The notes under the pieces were generated by a model. The model did no database searches. It saw only the letters and a program-made list of their open reading frames with translations, and was not told the origin of the DNA. DNA of 64,000 nt. It comes from Mycobacterium marseillense (GTDB lineage Bacteria; Actinomycetota; Actinomycetes; Mycobacteriales; Mycobacteriaceae). The DNA lies in contig NZ_AP022584.1 of NCBI RefSeq assembly GCF_010731675.1, positions 1,984,001 through 2,048,000 on the forward strand, read 5' to 3'. A program made the translations under genes and the position numbers. Below are positions 46,153 through 55,785 of this stretch, piece by piece. Every line of letters starts with the position of its first letter. Within the stretch, counting starts at the first letter, position 1.

Positions 46153-46926
46153 TCAGCCGCCGGTGGTGGTGCGCAGCTGTTGCATCGCCGACCCGTCGGC
46201 GCTGCGGCGCGCGGCGGGCTCGTCGGCAGGGGGCTGCTGCTCCTCGGCTTGCTGCGCCTCCGCTTGTGGTGAGGCCTGTTGCGCCGCGGCGGCCTCGCGC
46301 AGCTGTTGCGCCATCGGCTCGGGCAGCTGCACGGCCAGCGGTGTGCGCACCGGAAGGGGTGTGTCGCCGCGGCGAACCACGGTGTCCGCCAACGCCGCTC
46401 GCGCCTCCTGCTCGAGCGCCTCCATCGTCTCGTGGGCGCCGTTGATGACGCAGCGGATCATCCAGCGGTATCCGTCGACACCGATGAAGCGCACCACGCC
46501 GGTGGCGGTGCCGACCACTTCGCGCCCCCACGGCCCGTCCTTGATGCTGACCTGGGCCGAGTCATTGCGCAGCGACTCGGCGAGCTCGCCGGCGACCTCA
46601 CGCCACAGCCCGCCCGTCTTGGGCGCCGCGTAGGCGGCGATGGTGAAGCGTCCGTTGGGCGTGACGACCCAGACCGCGCTCGGGACACCGGTTTCGGTCA
46701 GCTCGACCTGCAACTGGCCGGCCTCGGGCATGGGGATCAGCACCGAGCCCAGGTCGAGCCGGGCCAGCTCGGCGACGGCGGGGTCGTCGAAGTCCTCGAT
46801 GTCGAACGGGCCCTCGAGTTCCTCGGCGGCGGGCTCGTCGGCACCGGGCATCACGGCCCCGTCCGGCTGCGCGTCCGCGGCGGGGACGCCGTCGTCCTTG
46901 CGTGAGCGTTTACCGAATGCAGCCAT
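46153..46926 (-). CDS. DUF3710 protein (Rv2696c-type)
   Basis: A 257-residue protein of the actinobacterial DUF3710 family: acidic N-terminus (PFDIEDFDDPAVAELARLDLG), conserved core (QVELTETGVPSAVWVVTPNG, AAYAAPKTGGLWREVAGEL, RFIGVDGYRWMIRCVINGA) and a Gln/Ala-rich disordered tail. Found next to dut and an OB-fold gene in many Actinobacteria, which hints at nucleotide or DNA metabolism. Starts 43 bases after dut and likely belongs to its transcript. Confidence 0.82.
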   Translation of the reverse strand: MAAFGKRSRKDDGVPAADAQPDGAVMPGADEPAAEELEGPFDIEDFDDPAVAELARLDLGSVLIPMPEAGQLQVELTETGVPSAVWVVTPNGRFTIAAYAAPKTGGLWREVAGELAESLRNDSAQVSIKDGPWGREVVGTATGVVRFIGVDGYRWMIRCVINGAHETMEALEQEARAALADTVVRRGDTPLPVRTPLAVQLPEPMAQQLREAAAAQQASPQAEAQQAEEQQPPADEPAARRSADGSAMQQLRTTTGG

Positions 46927-46969
46927 CAGCGCCGCTCCTTTTCATCGCTTCGCCCTGCTCGCCGGCGCA

Positions 46970-47434
46970 TCACAGACTCGCGTGTCCGCCGGAGGAACCG
47001 TGACCACCGTCGCCACGGGACGTGTCGGCCAGCCCGGCCTCGTCGAACGACGAGACCTCGACCAGCTCCACCAACTCGACCCGCTGCACCAACAGCTGCG
47101 CGATGCGGTCGCCGCGATGCACCACGATCGGCTCGGCCGGATCGAGGTTGATCAGCGCGACCTTGATTTCGCCGCGGTAGCCGGCGTCGATGGTACCGGG
47201 ACTGTTGACGATCGAAAGCCCAACGCGCGCAGCCAATCCCGACCGAGGGTGCACCAGGCCGACCATGCCGAACGGGATGGCGACCGCTACGCCCGTGCGC
47301 ACCAGGGCGCGCCGCCCGGGCTCGAGTTTGACGTCTTCGGCGCTGTAGAGGTCGATCCCCGCGTCGCCTTCGTGGGCGCGGGCGGGCAGCGGAAGCTCGG
47401 GGTCAAGGCGGACGATGGCCAGACTGGTCGACAC
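46970..47434 (-). CDS. dut: dUTP diphosphatase (dUTPase)
   Basis: A 154-residue trimeric dUTPase. The five motifs are visible: [11 protein letters not shown] (1), [10 protein letters not shown] (2), [16 protein letters not shown] (3, with catalytic Asp), [10 protein letters not shown] (4) and the C-terminal Gly-rich arm [15 protein letters not shown] (5). It hydrolyses dUTP to dUMP, preventing uracil incorporation and supplying dTMP synthesis. GTG 47434 gives exactly the length I recall for the tuberculosis protein. Divergent from the DUF3093 gene, with starts only 25 bases apart. Confidence 0.95.
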   Translation of the reverse strand: MSTSLAIVRLDPELPLPARAHEGDAGIDLYSAEDVKLEPGRRALVRTGVAVAIPFGMVGLVHPRSGLAARVGLSIVNSPGTIDAGYRGEIKVALINLDPAEPIVVHRGDRIAQLLVQRVELVELVEVSSFDEAGLADTSRGDGGHGSSGGHASL

Positions 47435-47459
47435 GGGGCCACAGACTACCCTTGACTGC

Positions 47460-47945
47460 GTGTCCGATACGCGCGTCGCGCCGCACAACGTGCGGTATCG
47501 CGAACGATTGTGGGTCCCGTGGTGGTGGTGGCCGCCGGCCCTCGCGCTCGCCGGCATCATCGCGTTCGAGTTCAACATGGGCGTCACCCGCCACTCCTCC
47601 TGGTGGCCGTACGCCACGCTGTTCGCGGTGGCGGCCGCGGCGCTGTTGTGGCTGGGCCGCGTCGAGATCCGGGTCACCGCCAACCCGTCCGTGCCCGGGG
47701 AAGTGGAACTGTGGGCGGGCCACGCGCACCTGCCGGTCACCGCGATCGCCCGCTCCGCACCGGTAGCGCCGTCGGCCAAGTCCGCGGCGTTGGGCCGCCA
47801 ACTCGACCCGGCCGCCTACGTGCTGCACCGGGCATGGGTGGCGCCGATGATCCTGGTCGTCCTCGACGACCCGGACGACCCGACGCCGTACTGGCTGGTG
47901 AGCTGTCGTCACCCCGATCGGGTGCTGTCGGCCCTGACAAGGTAA
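47460..47945 (+). CDS. DUF3093 membrane protein (Rv2698-type)
   Basis: A 161-residue protein with two N-terminal transmembrane helices ([20 protein letters not shown] and [19 protein letters not shown]) and a soluble C-terminal domain ([23 protein letters not shown], then [24 protein letters not shown]). Matches DUF3093. The short cluster of Trp residues at the membrane face is typical. Function unknown. GTG 47460 chosen, giving the tuberculosis length. Convergent with DUF4193, nine bases apart. Confidence 0.82.
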   Translation: MSDTRVAPHNVRYRERLWVPWWWWPPALALAGIIAFEFNMGVTRHSSWWPYATLFAVAAAALLWLGRVEIRVTANPSVPGEVELWAGHAHLPVTAIARSAPVAPSAKSAALGRQLDPAAYVLHRAWVAPMILVVLDDPDDPTPYWLVSCRHPDRVLSALTR

Positions 47946-47954
47946 GGGCAGCTA

Positions 47955-48257
47955 TCAGGCCGCGCAGTCGGTACAGATCATCACGCCGTTCTTCTCGCTG
48001 GCCAGCCGACTGCGGTGTTGCACCAGAAAGCAACTCGAGCAGGTGAACTCGTCAGCCTGCTTCGGAACGACACGGACCGAGAGTTCTTCACCGGACAGGT
48101 CGGCACCGGGCAGTTCAAAATTCTCAGCGGATTCAGATTCGTCGACATCGACGACAGCCGAGGCCGCCTCGTTCCGTCGCGCTTTGAGCTCCTCCAGCGA
48201 GTCCTCCGAAACGTCGTCCGTTTCGGTACGCCGTGGAGCGTCGTAGTCGGTAGGCAT
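47955..48257 (-). CDS. DUF4193 zinc-ribbon-like protein (Rv2699c-type)
   Basis: A 100-residue acidic protein with a C-terminal metal-binding region: EFTCSSCFLVQHRSRL and ICTDCAA give a CxxC...CxxC zinc ribbon. The N-terminal half is charged and probably disordered (PRRTETDDVSEDSLEEL). DUF4193 proteins are universal in Actinobacteria, and similarity to RNA polymerase-associated zinc ribbons has been noted; function remains open. ATG 48257. The CRP-type site at 48383-48398 lies about 125 bases upstream. Confidence 0.85.
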   Translation of the reverse strand: MPTDYDAPRRTETDDVSEDSLEELKARRNEAASAVVDVDESESAENFELPGADLSGEELSVRVVPKQADEFTCSSCFLVQHRSRLASEKNGVMICTDCAA

Positions 48258-48382
48258 ATCTATTCCCCTGCCCTATTGCCTCTGCTTGCCTCTGCATGCC
48301 CTCGTAAATCTCAAGCATCGCTTTGTACCAGCGTCGAACGCATCCACCAAATGATTCGTGCCCGTATCGCGGCCCATTAAGG

Positions 48383-48398
48383 TGTGATTTACGTCACA
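48383..48398. promoter_or_regulatory. CRP-type (Rv3676-like) binding site
   Basis: TGTGA-TTTACG-TCACA is a perfect match to the TGTGA-N6-TCACA consensus of CRP/FNR-family regulators. It lies between the divergent DUF4193 and cei genes, 65 bases before cei and 125 bases before DUF4193, suitable for cAMP-dependent control of either. Confidence 0.7.
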
Positions 48399-48462
48399 GC
48401 ACCATTTTCACCCTTGCGCTCGCTTCTGAACAGTGGGTTTGTGGTGCGGTTAGAGTGCAGCT

Positions 48463-49113
48463 GTGGTCACACAAATCACCGAGGGTACTGCCTTTGACAA
48501 GCATGGTCGGCCCTTCCGGCGGCGCAACCCCAAGCCCGCAGTCGTCGTGGTGATTTTCCTCGCAGTGGCCACCGCCGTCATCTGGACCGTGGCCCTGACG
48601 CGGCCCGCCAAGGTGCACGAGGCGGCGGTGTGCAATCCCCCGCCGCAGCCGACCGGTTCGGCGTCGGCCCAACTCGGTGAGCAGGTGTCGCGCAGCGCCA
48701 TGATGGACGTCGCGCCCGCCAAGCTCGCCGACACCAAGGTCCGCGTCCTCAATGCCAGCGGCCGGGGCGGGCAGGCCGGCGACGTCGCCGGGGCGATGAA
48801 AGACCTCGGCTTCGCGCAGCCGACCGCCGCCAACGACCCGCTGTATGCGGGCACCCGGCTCGCCTGCCAAGGCCAAATCCGTTTCGGCACCGCCGGACAG
48901 GCCACCGCCGCGGCGGTGTGGCTGGTGGCGCCGTGCACCGAACTGTTCAACGACAGCCGCGCCGACGACTCCGTCGACCTCGCCCTGGGAACCGACTTCA
49001 GCGCCTTGGCCCACAACGACGACATCGACGCCGTGCTCGCCACCCTGCGGCCCGGCGCCAGCGAGCCGTCAGATCCCACGCTGCTGGCCAAGATTCACGC
49101 CAGCAGCTGCTGA
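48463..49113 (+). CDS. cei: Cell envelope integrity protein Cei (LytR_C domain)
   Basis: A 216-residue membrane-anchored protein: short cytosolic start with the basic FDKHGRPFRRRNPKP, one helix (VVVVIFLAVATAVIWTVAL, about 27-45), then an extracytoplasmic LytR_C domain (TKVRVLNASGRGGQAGDVAGAMKDLGF). Four Cys outside the membrane suggest two disulfides. Matches Cei (Rv2700), needed for envelope integrity and virulence in M. tuberculosis. GTG 48463. A CRP-type site lies just upstream. Convergent with suhB. Confidence 0.9.
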   Translation: MVTQITEGTAFDKHGRPFRRRNPKPAVVVVIFLAVATAVIWTVALTRPAKVHEAAVCNPPPQPTGSASAQLGEQVSRSAMMDVAPAKLADTKVRVLNASGRGGQAGDVAGAMKDLGFAQPTAANDPLYAGTRLACQGQIRFGTAGQATAAAVWLVAPCTELFNDSRADDSVDLALGTDFSALAHNDDIDAVLATLRPGASEPSDPTLLAKIHASSC

Positions 49114-49118
49114 GGCCG

Positions 49119-49997
49119 TCAATCCAGGATCGGGTCCAGGCCGTTGAACCGCTCCAGGACGGCCAGCAGCTCGTCGGCGATCCCGGGGGCGGCGGCCAGC
49201 ACCAATCCCGCCCCGGCGGCGTCGTGCGCGGGCAGCACCACCCTGGCCCCCGCCTCGGCGGCGATCAGCGCCCCCGCGGCGCGGTCCCACACCTTCAGGC
49301 CGTGCTCGTAGTAGGCGTCCAGCCGGCCCGAGGCCACCATGCACAGATCCAGCGCCGCCGAGCCGATGCGCCGAACATCGCGGACCACCGGCAGCATGCG
49401 CGCCAACAGCGCCGCCTGCGCCGCGCGGCGCTGCCGCGAATAGCCGAAACCGGTGCCCAGCAACGCCATCGACACGTCCTCGACCGCCGCGCACTGCAAC
49501 GGCTGGGTCCCCTGGCCGTCGGTGACGTGCGCGCCGAGGCCGCTGGCCGCCGAGTACACCCGGTCGCCCACGACGTCGGCGACCGCCCCGGCCACCGACT
49601 CCCCGTTGACCTGTGCGGCGACCGACACCGCGTAGGCGGGGACGCCGTAGACGAAGTTCACTGTGCCGTCGATGGGATCGAGCACCCAGGTCACCGAGCC
49701 GGCCGGCGTGGCCGCCGGGTCGGTCGGGCCGCCGCCCTCCTCGCCGAGAATGGGGTCCCCAGGCCGTAATTCGGCCAGCCGGTCCCGCAACAGGCGCTCG
49801 GTCTCGGTGTCGACCACCGTCACCGGATCGGTCGGGCTGCTCTTGGTCCGCACCGCGCCGCTGTCCGGGCCTGCCACGCCGGCAGCCTCGGCGCCGAACA
49901 CCTCGGCGCGCCGGCGCCGCACGAACGCGGCGGCCTCCGTGGCCACGGTTTCGGCCACCGAACGCAGCCGCACGAGCTCCTCATCGGAATGGGTCAC
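49119..49997 (-). CDS. suhB: Inositol monophosphatase SuhB
   Basis: A 292-residue inositol monophosphatase. The metal-binding signatures are PVTVVDTETERLL, ILGEEGGG, WVLDPIDGTVNF (D-x-I-D-G-T) and KVWDRAAGALIAAEAG (W-D-x-x-A). It dephosphorylates myo-inositol-1-phosphate, supplying inositol for phosphatidylinositol, mannosides and mycothiol. GTG 49997 (MTHSDEELVRL) is chosen over the longer open frame because the upstream extension is Arg/Thr-rich and unlike the family. Divergent from ppgK. Confidence 0.92.
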   Translation of the reverse strand: MTHSDEELVRLRSVAETVATEAAAFVRRRRAEVFGAEAAGVAGPDSGAVRTKSSPTDPVTVVDTETERLLRDRLAELRPGDPILGEEGGGPTDPAATPAGSVTWVLDPIDGTVNFVYGVPAYAVSVAAQVNGESVAGAVADVVGDRVYSAASGLGAHVTDGQGTQPLQCAAVEDVSMALLGTGFGYSRQRRAAQAALLARMLPVVRDVRRIGSAALDLCMVASGRLDAYYEHGLKVWDRAAGALIAAEAGARVVLPAHDAAGAGLVLAAAPGIADELLAVLERFNGLDPILD

Positions 49998-50035
49998 CGG
50001 TCTATCGGACCACAGTCGCCGGGGGCGCGCAGACA

Positions 50036-50052
50036 CCGCGGGCTCCCCGCGG
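50036..50052. repeat. Inverted repeat between suhB and ppgK
   Basis: CCGCGGG-CTC-CCCGCGG is a perfect 7-bp inverted repeat with a 3-bp spacer in the divergent intergenic region, 39 bases from the suhB start. It may be an operator, but strong GC bias makes chance symmetry plausible. Confidence 0.25.
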
Positions 50053-50100
50053 CGCGGCGTTAAGGTGAGCGGACAGCCTTCGTCACGCCGAGGAGATTCG

Positions 50101-50910
50101 ATGACCAGCACCGACTCGACCACGGACACGCCCGGCACCGCACCGGCCGACGGCGCGCCACAGCGCCGCGGCTTCGGCATCGACGTCGGGGGCAGCGGCA
50201 TCAAGGGCGGCATCGTCGACATGGACACCGGGCTGTTGATCGGCGAGCGGGTCAAACTGCTGACCCCGCAACCCGCGACGCCGTCGGCGGTCGCCAAGAC
50301 CATCGCCGCCGTCGTCAACGAATTCGGCTGGACCGGGCCCCTCGGGGTGACCTATCCCGGGGTGGTCACGCACGGCGTCGCGCAGACCGCGGCCAACGTG
50401 GACAAGTCCTGGATCGGCGCCAACGCCCGCGACATCATCAGCGCCGAGCTCAACGGCCAGGACGTCACGGTCCTCAACGACGCCGACGCGGCCGGCCTGG
50501 CCGAGGAGCACTACGGGGCGGGCAGAAACCAGACTGGTCTGGTGATTCTGCTGACCTTCGGCACCGGCATCGGCTCGGCGGTCATCCACAACGGCACGCT
50601 GATCCCCAACACCGAGTTCGGGCACTTGGAGGTCGGCGGCAAGGAAGCCGAGCAACGCGCGGCCTCCTCGGTGAAGGAAAAGAAGGGCTGGTCCTACGAA
50701 AAATGGACCAAACACGTGACCGAGGTGCTGGTGAGCATCGAGAACGCGATGTGGCCGGATTTGTTCATCGCCGGGGGCGGCATCAGCCGCAAGGCCGACA
50801 AATGGCTGCCGCTGCTCGAAAACCGCACCCCGGTGGTGGCCGCCGCCCTGCTCAACACCGCCGGGATCGTCGGCGCGGCGATGGCCGCCACCTCGGACGT
50901 GACCCACTGA
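50101..50910 (+). CDS. ppgK: Polyphosphate glucokinase
   Basis: A 269-residue ROK-type sugar kinase. Motifs: GFGIDVGGSGIKGGIVDMDTG (phosphate 1, about residues 25-45), VLNDADAAGLAEEHYG with the catalytic Asp, LLTFGTGIGSAVIHNG (phosphate 2) and FIAGGGISRKADKW (adenosine). It phosphorylates glucose using polyphosphate or ATP, as in Rv2702. The N-terminal 22 residues are Thr/Pro-rich. ATG 50101 follows CGAGGAG. Divergent from suhB, 177 bases before sigA. Confidence 0.93.
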   Translation: MTSTDSTTDTPGTAPADGAPQRRGFGIDVGGSGIKGGIVDMDTGLLIGERVKLLTPQPATPSAVAKTIAAVVNEFGWTGPLGVTYPGVVTHGVAQTAANVDKSWIGANARDIISAELNGQDVTVLNDADAAGLAEEHYGAGRNQTGLVILLTFGTGIGSAVIHNGTLIPNTEFGHLEVGGKEAEQRAASSVKEKKGWSYEKWTKHVTEVLVSIENAMWPDLFIAGGGISRKADKWLPLLENRTPVVAAALLNTAGIVGAAMAATSDVTH

Positions 50911-50948
50911 ATTTCGCCCGGCAGAGCTGTAGTACCGCGCACTGTCGT

Positions 50949-50954
50949 TACAAT
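50949..50954 (+). promoter_or_regulatory. Candidate -10 element of the sigA promoter
   Basis: TACAAT matches the mycobacterial TANNNT -10 consensus, 133 bases before the sigA GTG, implying a leader of about 125 bases. No convincing -35 is visible. Confidence 0.35.
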
Positions 50955-50979
50955 GGTGATCGGCGAACGCCCAACCGAT

Positions 50980-50999
50980 AGCGTGCGACTACGCACGCT
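50980..50999. repeat. Hairpin in the sigA leader region
   Basis: AGCGTGCG-ACTA-CGCACGCT is a perfect 8-bp stem with a 4-base loop, 70 bases after the ppgK stop and about 89 before sigA. It could be the ppgK terminator (no U-tract), an operator or an mRNA hairpin in the sigA leader. Confidence 0.45.
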
Positions 51000-51087
51000 G
51001 ATACCAACGCCGACATCGACATAGCAGACACTTTCGGTTAACCATGCCCACTACCCACCGAAGGTGAGCCCAAACGAAGGGGTGTAA

Positions 51088-52599
<1,512 letters not shown>

Positions 52600-52608
52600 T
52601 CCGGTCGG

Positions 52609-52624
52609 TCGTTCGCGAGAACGA
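52609..52624 (+). terminator. Possible sigA terminator hairpin
   Basis: TCGTTC-GCGA-GAACGA is a 6-bp stem with a 4-base loop starting nine bases after the sigA stop. No T-run follows, as is usual in mycobacteria. Confidence 0.35.
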
Positions 52625-52732
52625 TTGGCGCACAAGCTGTTTTGCGGCGCGCTGAACGCAGGCCGGCCAAACGGCCGCTGCGGCGGGGAAATTCGGCTGC
52701 GCCGACGGCGCCGGCGTCGTACGGTGAGGCGC

Positions 52733-53122
52733 ATGCCAGCACACCGTCACGTGGTCCTCTCCGGATCCGACTTCGAATCGGTGGTCGGTTACTCGCGCGC
52801 GGTGCGGGTCGGTCCGCATGTGTGGGTGGCCGGGACAACCGGCACCGGGCCCGCCGGTGACATCGCCGCCCAGGCGCGAGATGCGTTGCGGCGCATCGAC
52901 ATCGCGTTGCAACAGGCCGGCGCGTCACTCACCGACGTGGTGCGCACGCGCATCTACGTCACCGATGTCTCGCGCTGGCGCGAGGTGGGGGCCGTGCACG
53001 AGGAGGTGTTCGGCGCGATCCGTCCCGCGGCCACCATGGTCGAGGTCTCGGCGCTGATCGCGCCCGAGTTGCTGGTGGAGATCGAGGCCGACGCCTACGT
53101 CGACTCCACCGGCGGACCTTGA
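52733..53122 (+). CDS. RidA/YjgF-family protein (Rv2704-type)
   Basis: A 129-residue RidA-like protein: VGYSRAVRVGPHVWVAGTTG, QARDALRRIDIALQQAGASLTDVVRTRIYV and a C-terminal EVSALIAPELLVEIEADAYV. RidA enzymes hydrolyse reactive enamine/imine intermediates from PLP enzymes. The Arg of canonical RidA (the R-x-x-Y/V segment RTRIYVTD) is present; the acidic IEADA end is conserved. ATG 52733. Its 3' end overlaps the convergent DUF952 gene by 28 bases. Confidence 0.85.
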   Translation: MPAHRHVVLSGSDFESVVGYSRAVRVGPHVWVAGTTGTGPAGDIAAQARDALRRIDIALQQAGASLTDVVRTRIYVTDVSRWREVGAVHEEVFGAIRPAATMVEVSALIAPELLVEIEADAYVDSTGGP

Positions 53123-53475
53123 GCCGGGCCGATCGGCGCGAAGCCGCCGTCGGGGTCCGGAGGGTAGGCGGTGACCCGGGTCACCGCCGCGACCGGCAGG
53201 GTGCCGTACAGGTGCGGGAACAACATCGACTCCGGATCGGTTGCCACTCCCGGCTCCCAGCGCACCGGTGCGTCGAGCCGGCCCGGGTCGATGTGCAACA
53301 GCACCAGGTCGCGCCGGCCCCGGTAGAGCCGGTTGGCGGGCAGGTGGACCTGCCGGGGCGACGACAGATGGATGAAGTCGCCGCCGTCGGCGGGGCTGAT
53401 CGCGCCGTCACGGCGGGCCTGCGCCCACTGCTCGGCCCCGCACAGGTGCACCAGCACGTCGGCAGCGAACGTCAC
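53095..53475 (-). CDS. DUF952 protein (Rv2705c-type)
   Basis: A 126-residue DUF952 protein: VLVHLCGAEQWAQARRDG, GDFIHLSSPRQVHLPANRLY, LVLLHIDPGRLDAPVRWE and FPHLYGTLPVAAVTRV. The His residues in FIHLS and FPHLYG are conserved in the family, distantly related to the ADP-ribosyltransferase/KptA fold. Enzymatic role unknown. GTG 53475 (VTFAADVLVH) chosen; the open frame extends upstream but is unlike the family. Convergent and overlapping the RidA gene. Confidence 0.8.
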   Translation of the reverse strand: MTFAADVLVHLCGAEQWAQARRDGAISPADGGDFIHLSSPRQVHLPANRLYRGRRDLVLLHIDPGRLDAPVRWEPGVATDPESMLFPHLYGTLPVAAVTRVTAYPPDPDGGFAPIGPAQGPPVEST

Positions 53476-53606
53476 GACCGCCACCTTAGAGACCGTCCAA
53501 ACCAAACCTGACCAGGTCGTGAGAAACGACACACCCGATAACGATCGGGGAACAAGGCGAAAACGCCATACGTCTGAGAAAGTGAATGTACGAGAACGGA
53601 GAAGCC

Positions 53607-53792
53607 ATGAATGCAACTCTGACGAGTCCTGAACTGACACGGGCCGACCGCTGCGACCGCTGCGGTGCCGCGGCTCGTGTACGCGCCAAGCTGCCTTCCG
53701 GCCTCGAGCTTCTCTTCTGCCAGCACCACGCCAACGAGCATGAGGCCAAGCTGACCGAGCTGGACGCCGTGCTGGAGGTCAGCGGAAGCTAG
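53607..53792 (+). CDS. DUF7455-like small zinc-binding protein
   Basis: A 61-residue protein. TRADRCDRCGAAARVRAKLPSG and LLFCQHHANEHEAKL give a probable zinc site from CDRC plus CQHH/H. This small family is widespread in Actinobacteria beside sigA/sigB regions and was often missed in older annotation (M. tuberculosis Rv2706c was called on the opposite strand here, as I recall). ATG 53607 follows GGAGAAG. The upstream 130 bases hold only short inverted repeats (GGCG-AAAA-CGCC). Confidence 0.8.
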   Translation: MNATLTSPELTRADRCDRCGAAARVRAKLPSGLELLFCQHHANEHEAKLTELDAVLEVSGS

Positions 53793-53862
53793 GCCGGCTC
53801 CCCCGAACTCGCCCGTCGCCAATGTGGGCAGCGCGCGCGATCTTCGGTAATGCTGGACTGGT

Positions 53863-54864
53863 ATGAGCGATCAGGTCGCAAAACCGTCGCGCCACCACAT
53901 TTGGCGAATCACCCTGAGGGCGCTGTCCAAGAGCTGGGACGACTCAATCTTTTCCGAGTCGGCTCAGGCGGGTTTTTGGTCCGCGTTGTCACTGCCGCCG
54001 TTGCTGCTCGGGATGCTGGGCACCATGGCCTACGTGGCGCCGCTGTTCGGTCCGGACATGCTGCCCAACATCCTGCGGCAGCTCATTTCGACCGCACACA
54101 GCGTGTTCTCCCCCAGCGTGGTCAACGAGATCATCGAGCCGACGGTCCGCGACATCGCCAACAACGCCCGCGGCGAGGTGGTGTCGTTGGGTTTCATCAT
54201 CTCGCTGTGGGCGGGGTCGTCGGCCATCTCGGCGTTCGTCGACTCCGTCGTCGAGGCCCATGACCAGACGCCGTTGCGCCACCCGGTGCGGCAGCGCTTT
54301 TTCGCGCTGTTTCTCTACGTCGTGATGCTGGTGGTCGTGGTGGCGACGGCGCCGCTGGTGGTGGTGGGCCCGCGCAAGGTGGAAGAGCATATCCCGCTCG
54401 GCCTGTCCAACATGCTGCGCTACGGCTACTACCCGGCGCTGATCATCGGCCTCACGCTCGGGGTGATGATCCTGTACCGGGTCGCACTGCCCGAACCGCT
54501 GCCGTCCCACCGGCTGATCCTCGGCGCGATGCTGGCGACCACGGTGTTCGTCACCGCGACGCTGGGCCTGCGGTTCTACCTGCGCTGGATCACCAGCACC
54601 GGCTACACCTACGGCGCGCTGTCCACCCCGATCGCTTTCCTGCTGTTCGCGTTCTTCGGCGGCTTCGCGATCATGCTCGGCGCCGAACTCAACGCGGCCG
54701 TCCAGGAGGAATTTCCCGCGCCCACCACGCACGCCCACCGGGTGCGCAACTGGTTGTTCTCGCGTTCGCCCGCCCTGAAGCGGACGGTGGAGACGCTGGC
54801 CAGCCCGATCGCGAATCCCGCGACACAACAACGCGATACCGCGCCGGCGAAGCCGCCCGGGTGA
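53863..54864 (+). CDS. YihY/BrkB-type membrane protein (Rv2707-type)
   Basis: A 333-residue protein with about six transmembrane helices, of the YihY/UPF0761 virulence-factor BrkB family. Segments: WSALSLPPLLLGMLGTMAYV, LGFIISLWAGSSAISAFVDSVVEAHD, FALFLYVVMLVVVVATAPLV, LIIGLTLGVMILYRVALP, and the conserved IAFLLFAFFGGFAIMLGAELNA near the end. Function unclear; once mislabelled ribonuclease BN. The C-terminal about 50 residues are polar. ATG 53863. Confidence 0.88.
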   Translation: MSDQVAKPSRHHIWRITLRALSKSWDDSIFSESAQAGFWSALSLPPLLLGMLGTMAYVAPLFGPDMLPNILRQLISTAHSVFSPSVVNEIIEPTVRDIANNARGEVVSLGFIISLWAGSSAISAFVDSVVEAHDQTPLRHPVRQRFFALFLYVVMLVVVVATAPLVVVGPRKVEEHIPLGLSNMLRYGYYPALIIGLTLGVMILYRVALPEPLPSHRLILGAMLATTVFVTATLGLRFYLRWITSTGYTYGALSTPIAFLLFAFFGGFAIMLGAELNAAVQEEFPAPTTHAHRVRNWLFSRSPALKRTVETLASPIANPATQQRDTAPAKPPG

Positions 54865-55113
54865 TCAGCCCTTCTTGAGCCGGTCGTAGATCTGCTTGCA
54901 CTCGGGGCAGACGGGCGAGCCCGGCTTGGCCGCCTTGGTGACGGGGAACACCTCGCCGCACAACGCCACGACGTGGTTGCCCATCACCGCGCTCTCGGCG
55001 ATCTTGTCCTTCTTGACGTAGTGGAAATACTTGGGTGTGTCGCTGTCGGTCCCGTCGTCGACGCGTTCGTCGGTCTCGGTGCGCTCGATCGTCTGGGTCT
55101 GCATACCAGACAT
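54865..55113 (-). CDS. DUF3039 protein (Rv2708c-type)
   Basis: An 82-residue protein: an acidic N-terminus (IERTETDERVDDGTD), then YFHYVKKDKIAESAVMGNHVVALCGEV and the C-terminal KPGSPVCPECKQIYDRL with a CPEC motif, together a likely zinc site with the earlier Cys and His. Matches DUF3039, a small universal actinobacterial protein. ATG 55113 gives the tuberculosis length; ATG 55104 is alternative. Its stop directly abuts the convergent YihY gene stop. Confidence 0.82.
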   Translation of the reverse strand: MSGMQTQTIERTETDERVDDGTDSDTPKYFHYVKKDKIAESAVMGNHVVALCGEVFPVTKAAKPGSPVCPECKQIYDRLKKG

Positions 55114-55192
55114 TCTTGCACTGCCCGGTGCGCTGCCCAGCTGACCCGAAACCGGCCAAGCCGGATTCGTCCAGGTGTGGGACAGTGGAGAA

Positions 55193-55621
55193 ATGAAGCA
55201 CGGCTCCGACGCGGGGTTCGACGGCAGCTTCGATGACTTCGCCGGCAACAAAGGCCGCCCGGTACTGATCACCGCGGCCGAGCCCTCCTATGAGGAACAG
55301 CATCGCGCGCGGGTCCGTAAATACCTGACCCTGATGGCTTTCCGGATTCCGGCGCTGATTCTCGCCGCGCTCGCCTACGGCGCGTGGCACAACGGCCTGA
55401 TTTCTCTGGCGATCGTGGCGGTGTCGATTCCCCTGCCCTGGATGGCCGTGCTGATCGCCAACGACCGGCCGCCGCGCCGCCCCGACGAGCCCCGCCGGTT
55501 CGACAACGCTCGCCGGCGCACCCCTCTGTTCCCCCGGCCCGAACGCCCGGCGCTCGAGGCTCCGCGACACCCCGAGCCGGGGTGGCCGCCCGACGCGCGG
55601 GGCGGAATCAACGACGGCTAG
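55193..55621 (+). CDS. DUF3099 membrane protein (Rv2709-type)
   Basis: A 142-residue protein with two transmembrane helices (FRIPALILAALAYGAWH and ISLAIVAVSIPLPWMAVLIA), preceded by a polar segment containing LITAAEPSYEEQHRARVRKY and followed by an Arg/Pro-rich tail (NDRPPRRPDEPRRF). Matches DUF3099. ATG 55193 follows GTGGAG; a GTG at 55175 would add six residues and equal the length I recall for Rv2709. Divergent from DUF3039 with 79 bases between. Confidence 0.8.
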   Translation: MKHGSDAGFDGSFDDFAGNKGRPVLITAAEPSYEEQHRARVRKYLTLMAFRIPALILAALAYGAWHNGLISLAIVAVSIPLPWMAVLIANDRPPRRPDEPRRFDNARRRTPLFPRPERPALEAPRHPEPGWPPDARGGINDG

Positions 55622-55721
55622 CCGTCGTTGCCGTTAGGTGCCGTCGCGGCGCACTTCTCAGGACATTCTCAGGTCTTCGGCACATTTGTGCACGTCAAGA
55701 CGTGTGAGATGGGGAACCGCT

Positions 55722-55749
55722 GGGAACTCTGAAACCTGATCGGTCGTTG
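55722..55749 (+). promoter_or_regulatory. SigE/SigH-type promoter of sigB
   Basis: GGGAAC (-35, 55722-55727) and CGTTG (-10, 55745-55749) are separated by 17 bases, matching the mycobacterial SigE/SigH consensus. Transcription would start about 30 bases before the sigB ATG. In M. tuberculosis sigB is known to be driven by such stress sigma factors. Confidence 0.7.
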
Positions 55750-55785
55750 AACTCGATGACAGTACAAGCCGAACGGGAGGTCGCT

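Noticed and set aside
53548..53577. Possible SigE-type promoter (GGAAC ... CGTC) before the DUF7455-like gene
   Set aside because: The -10 lacks the GTT core of the consensus, so it was not annotated.
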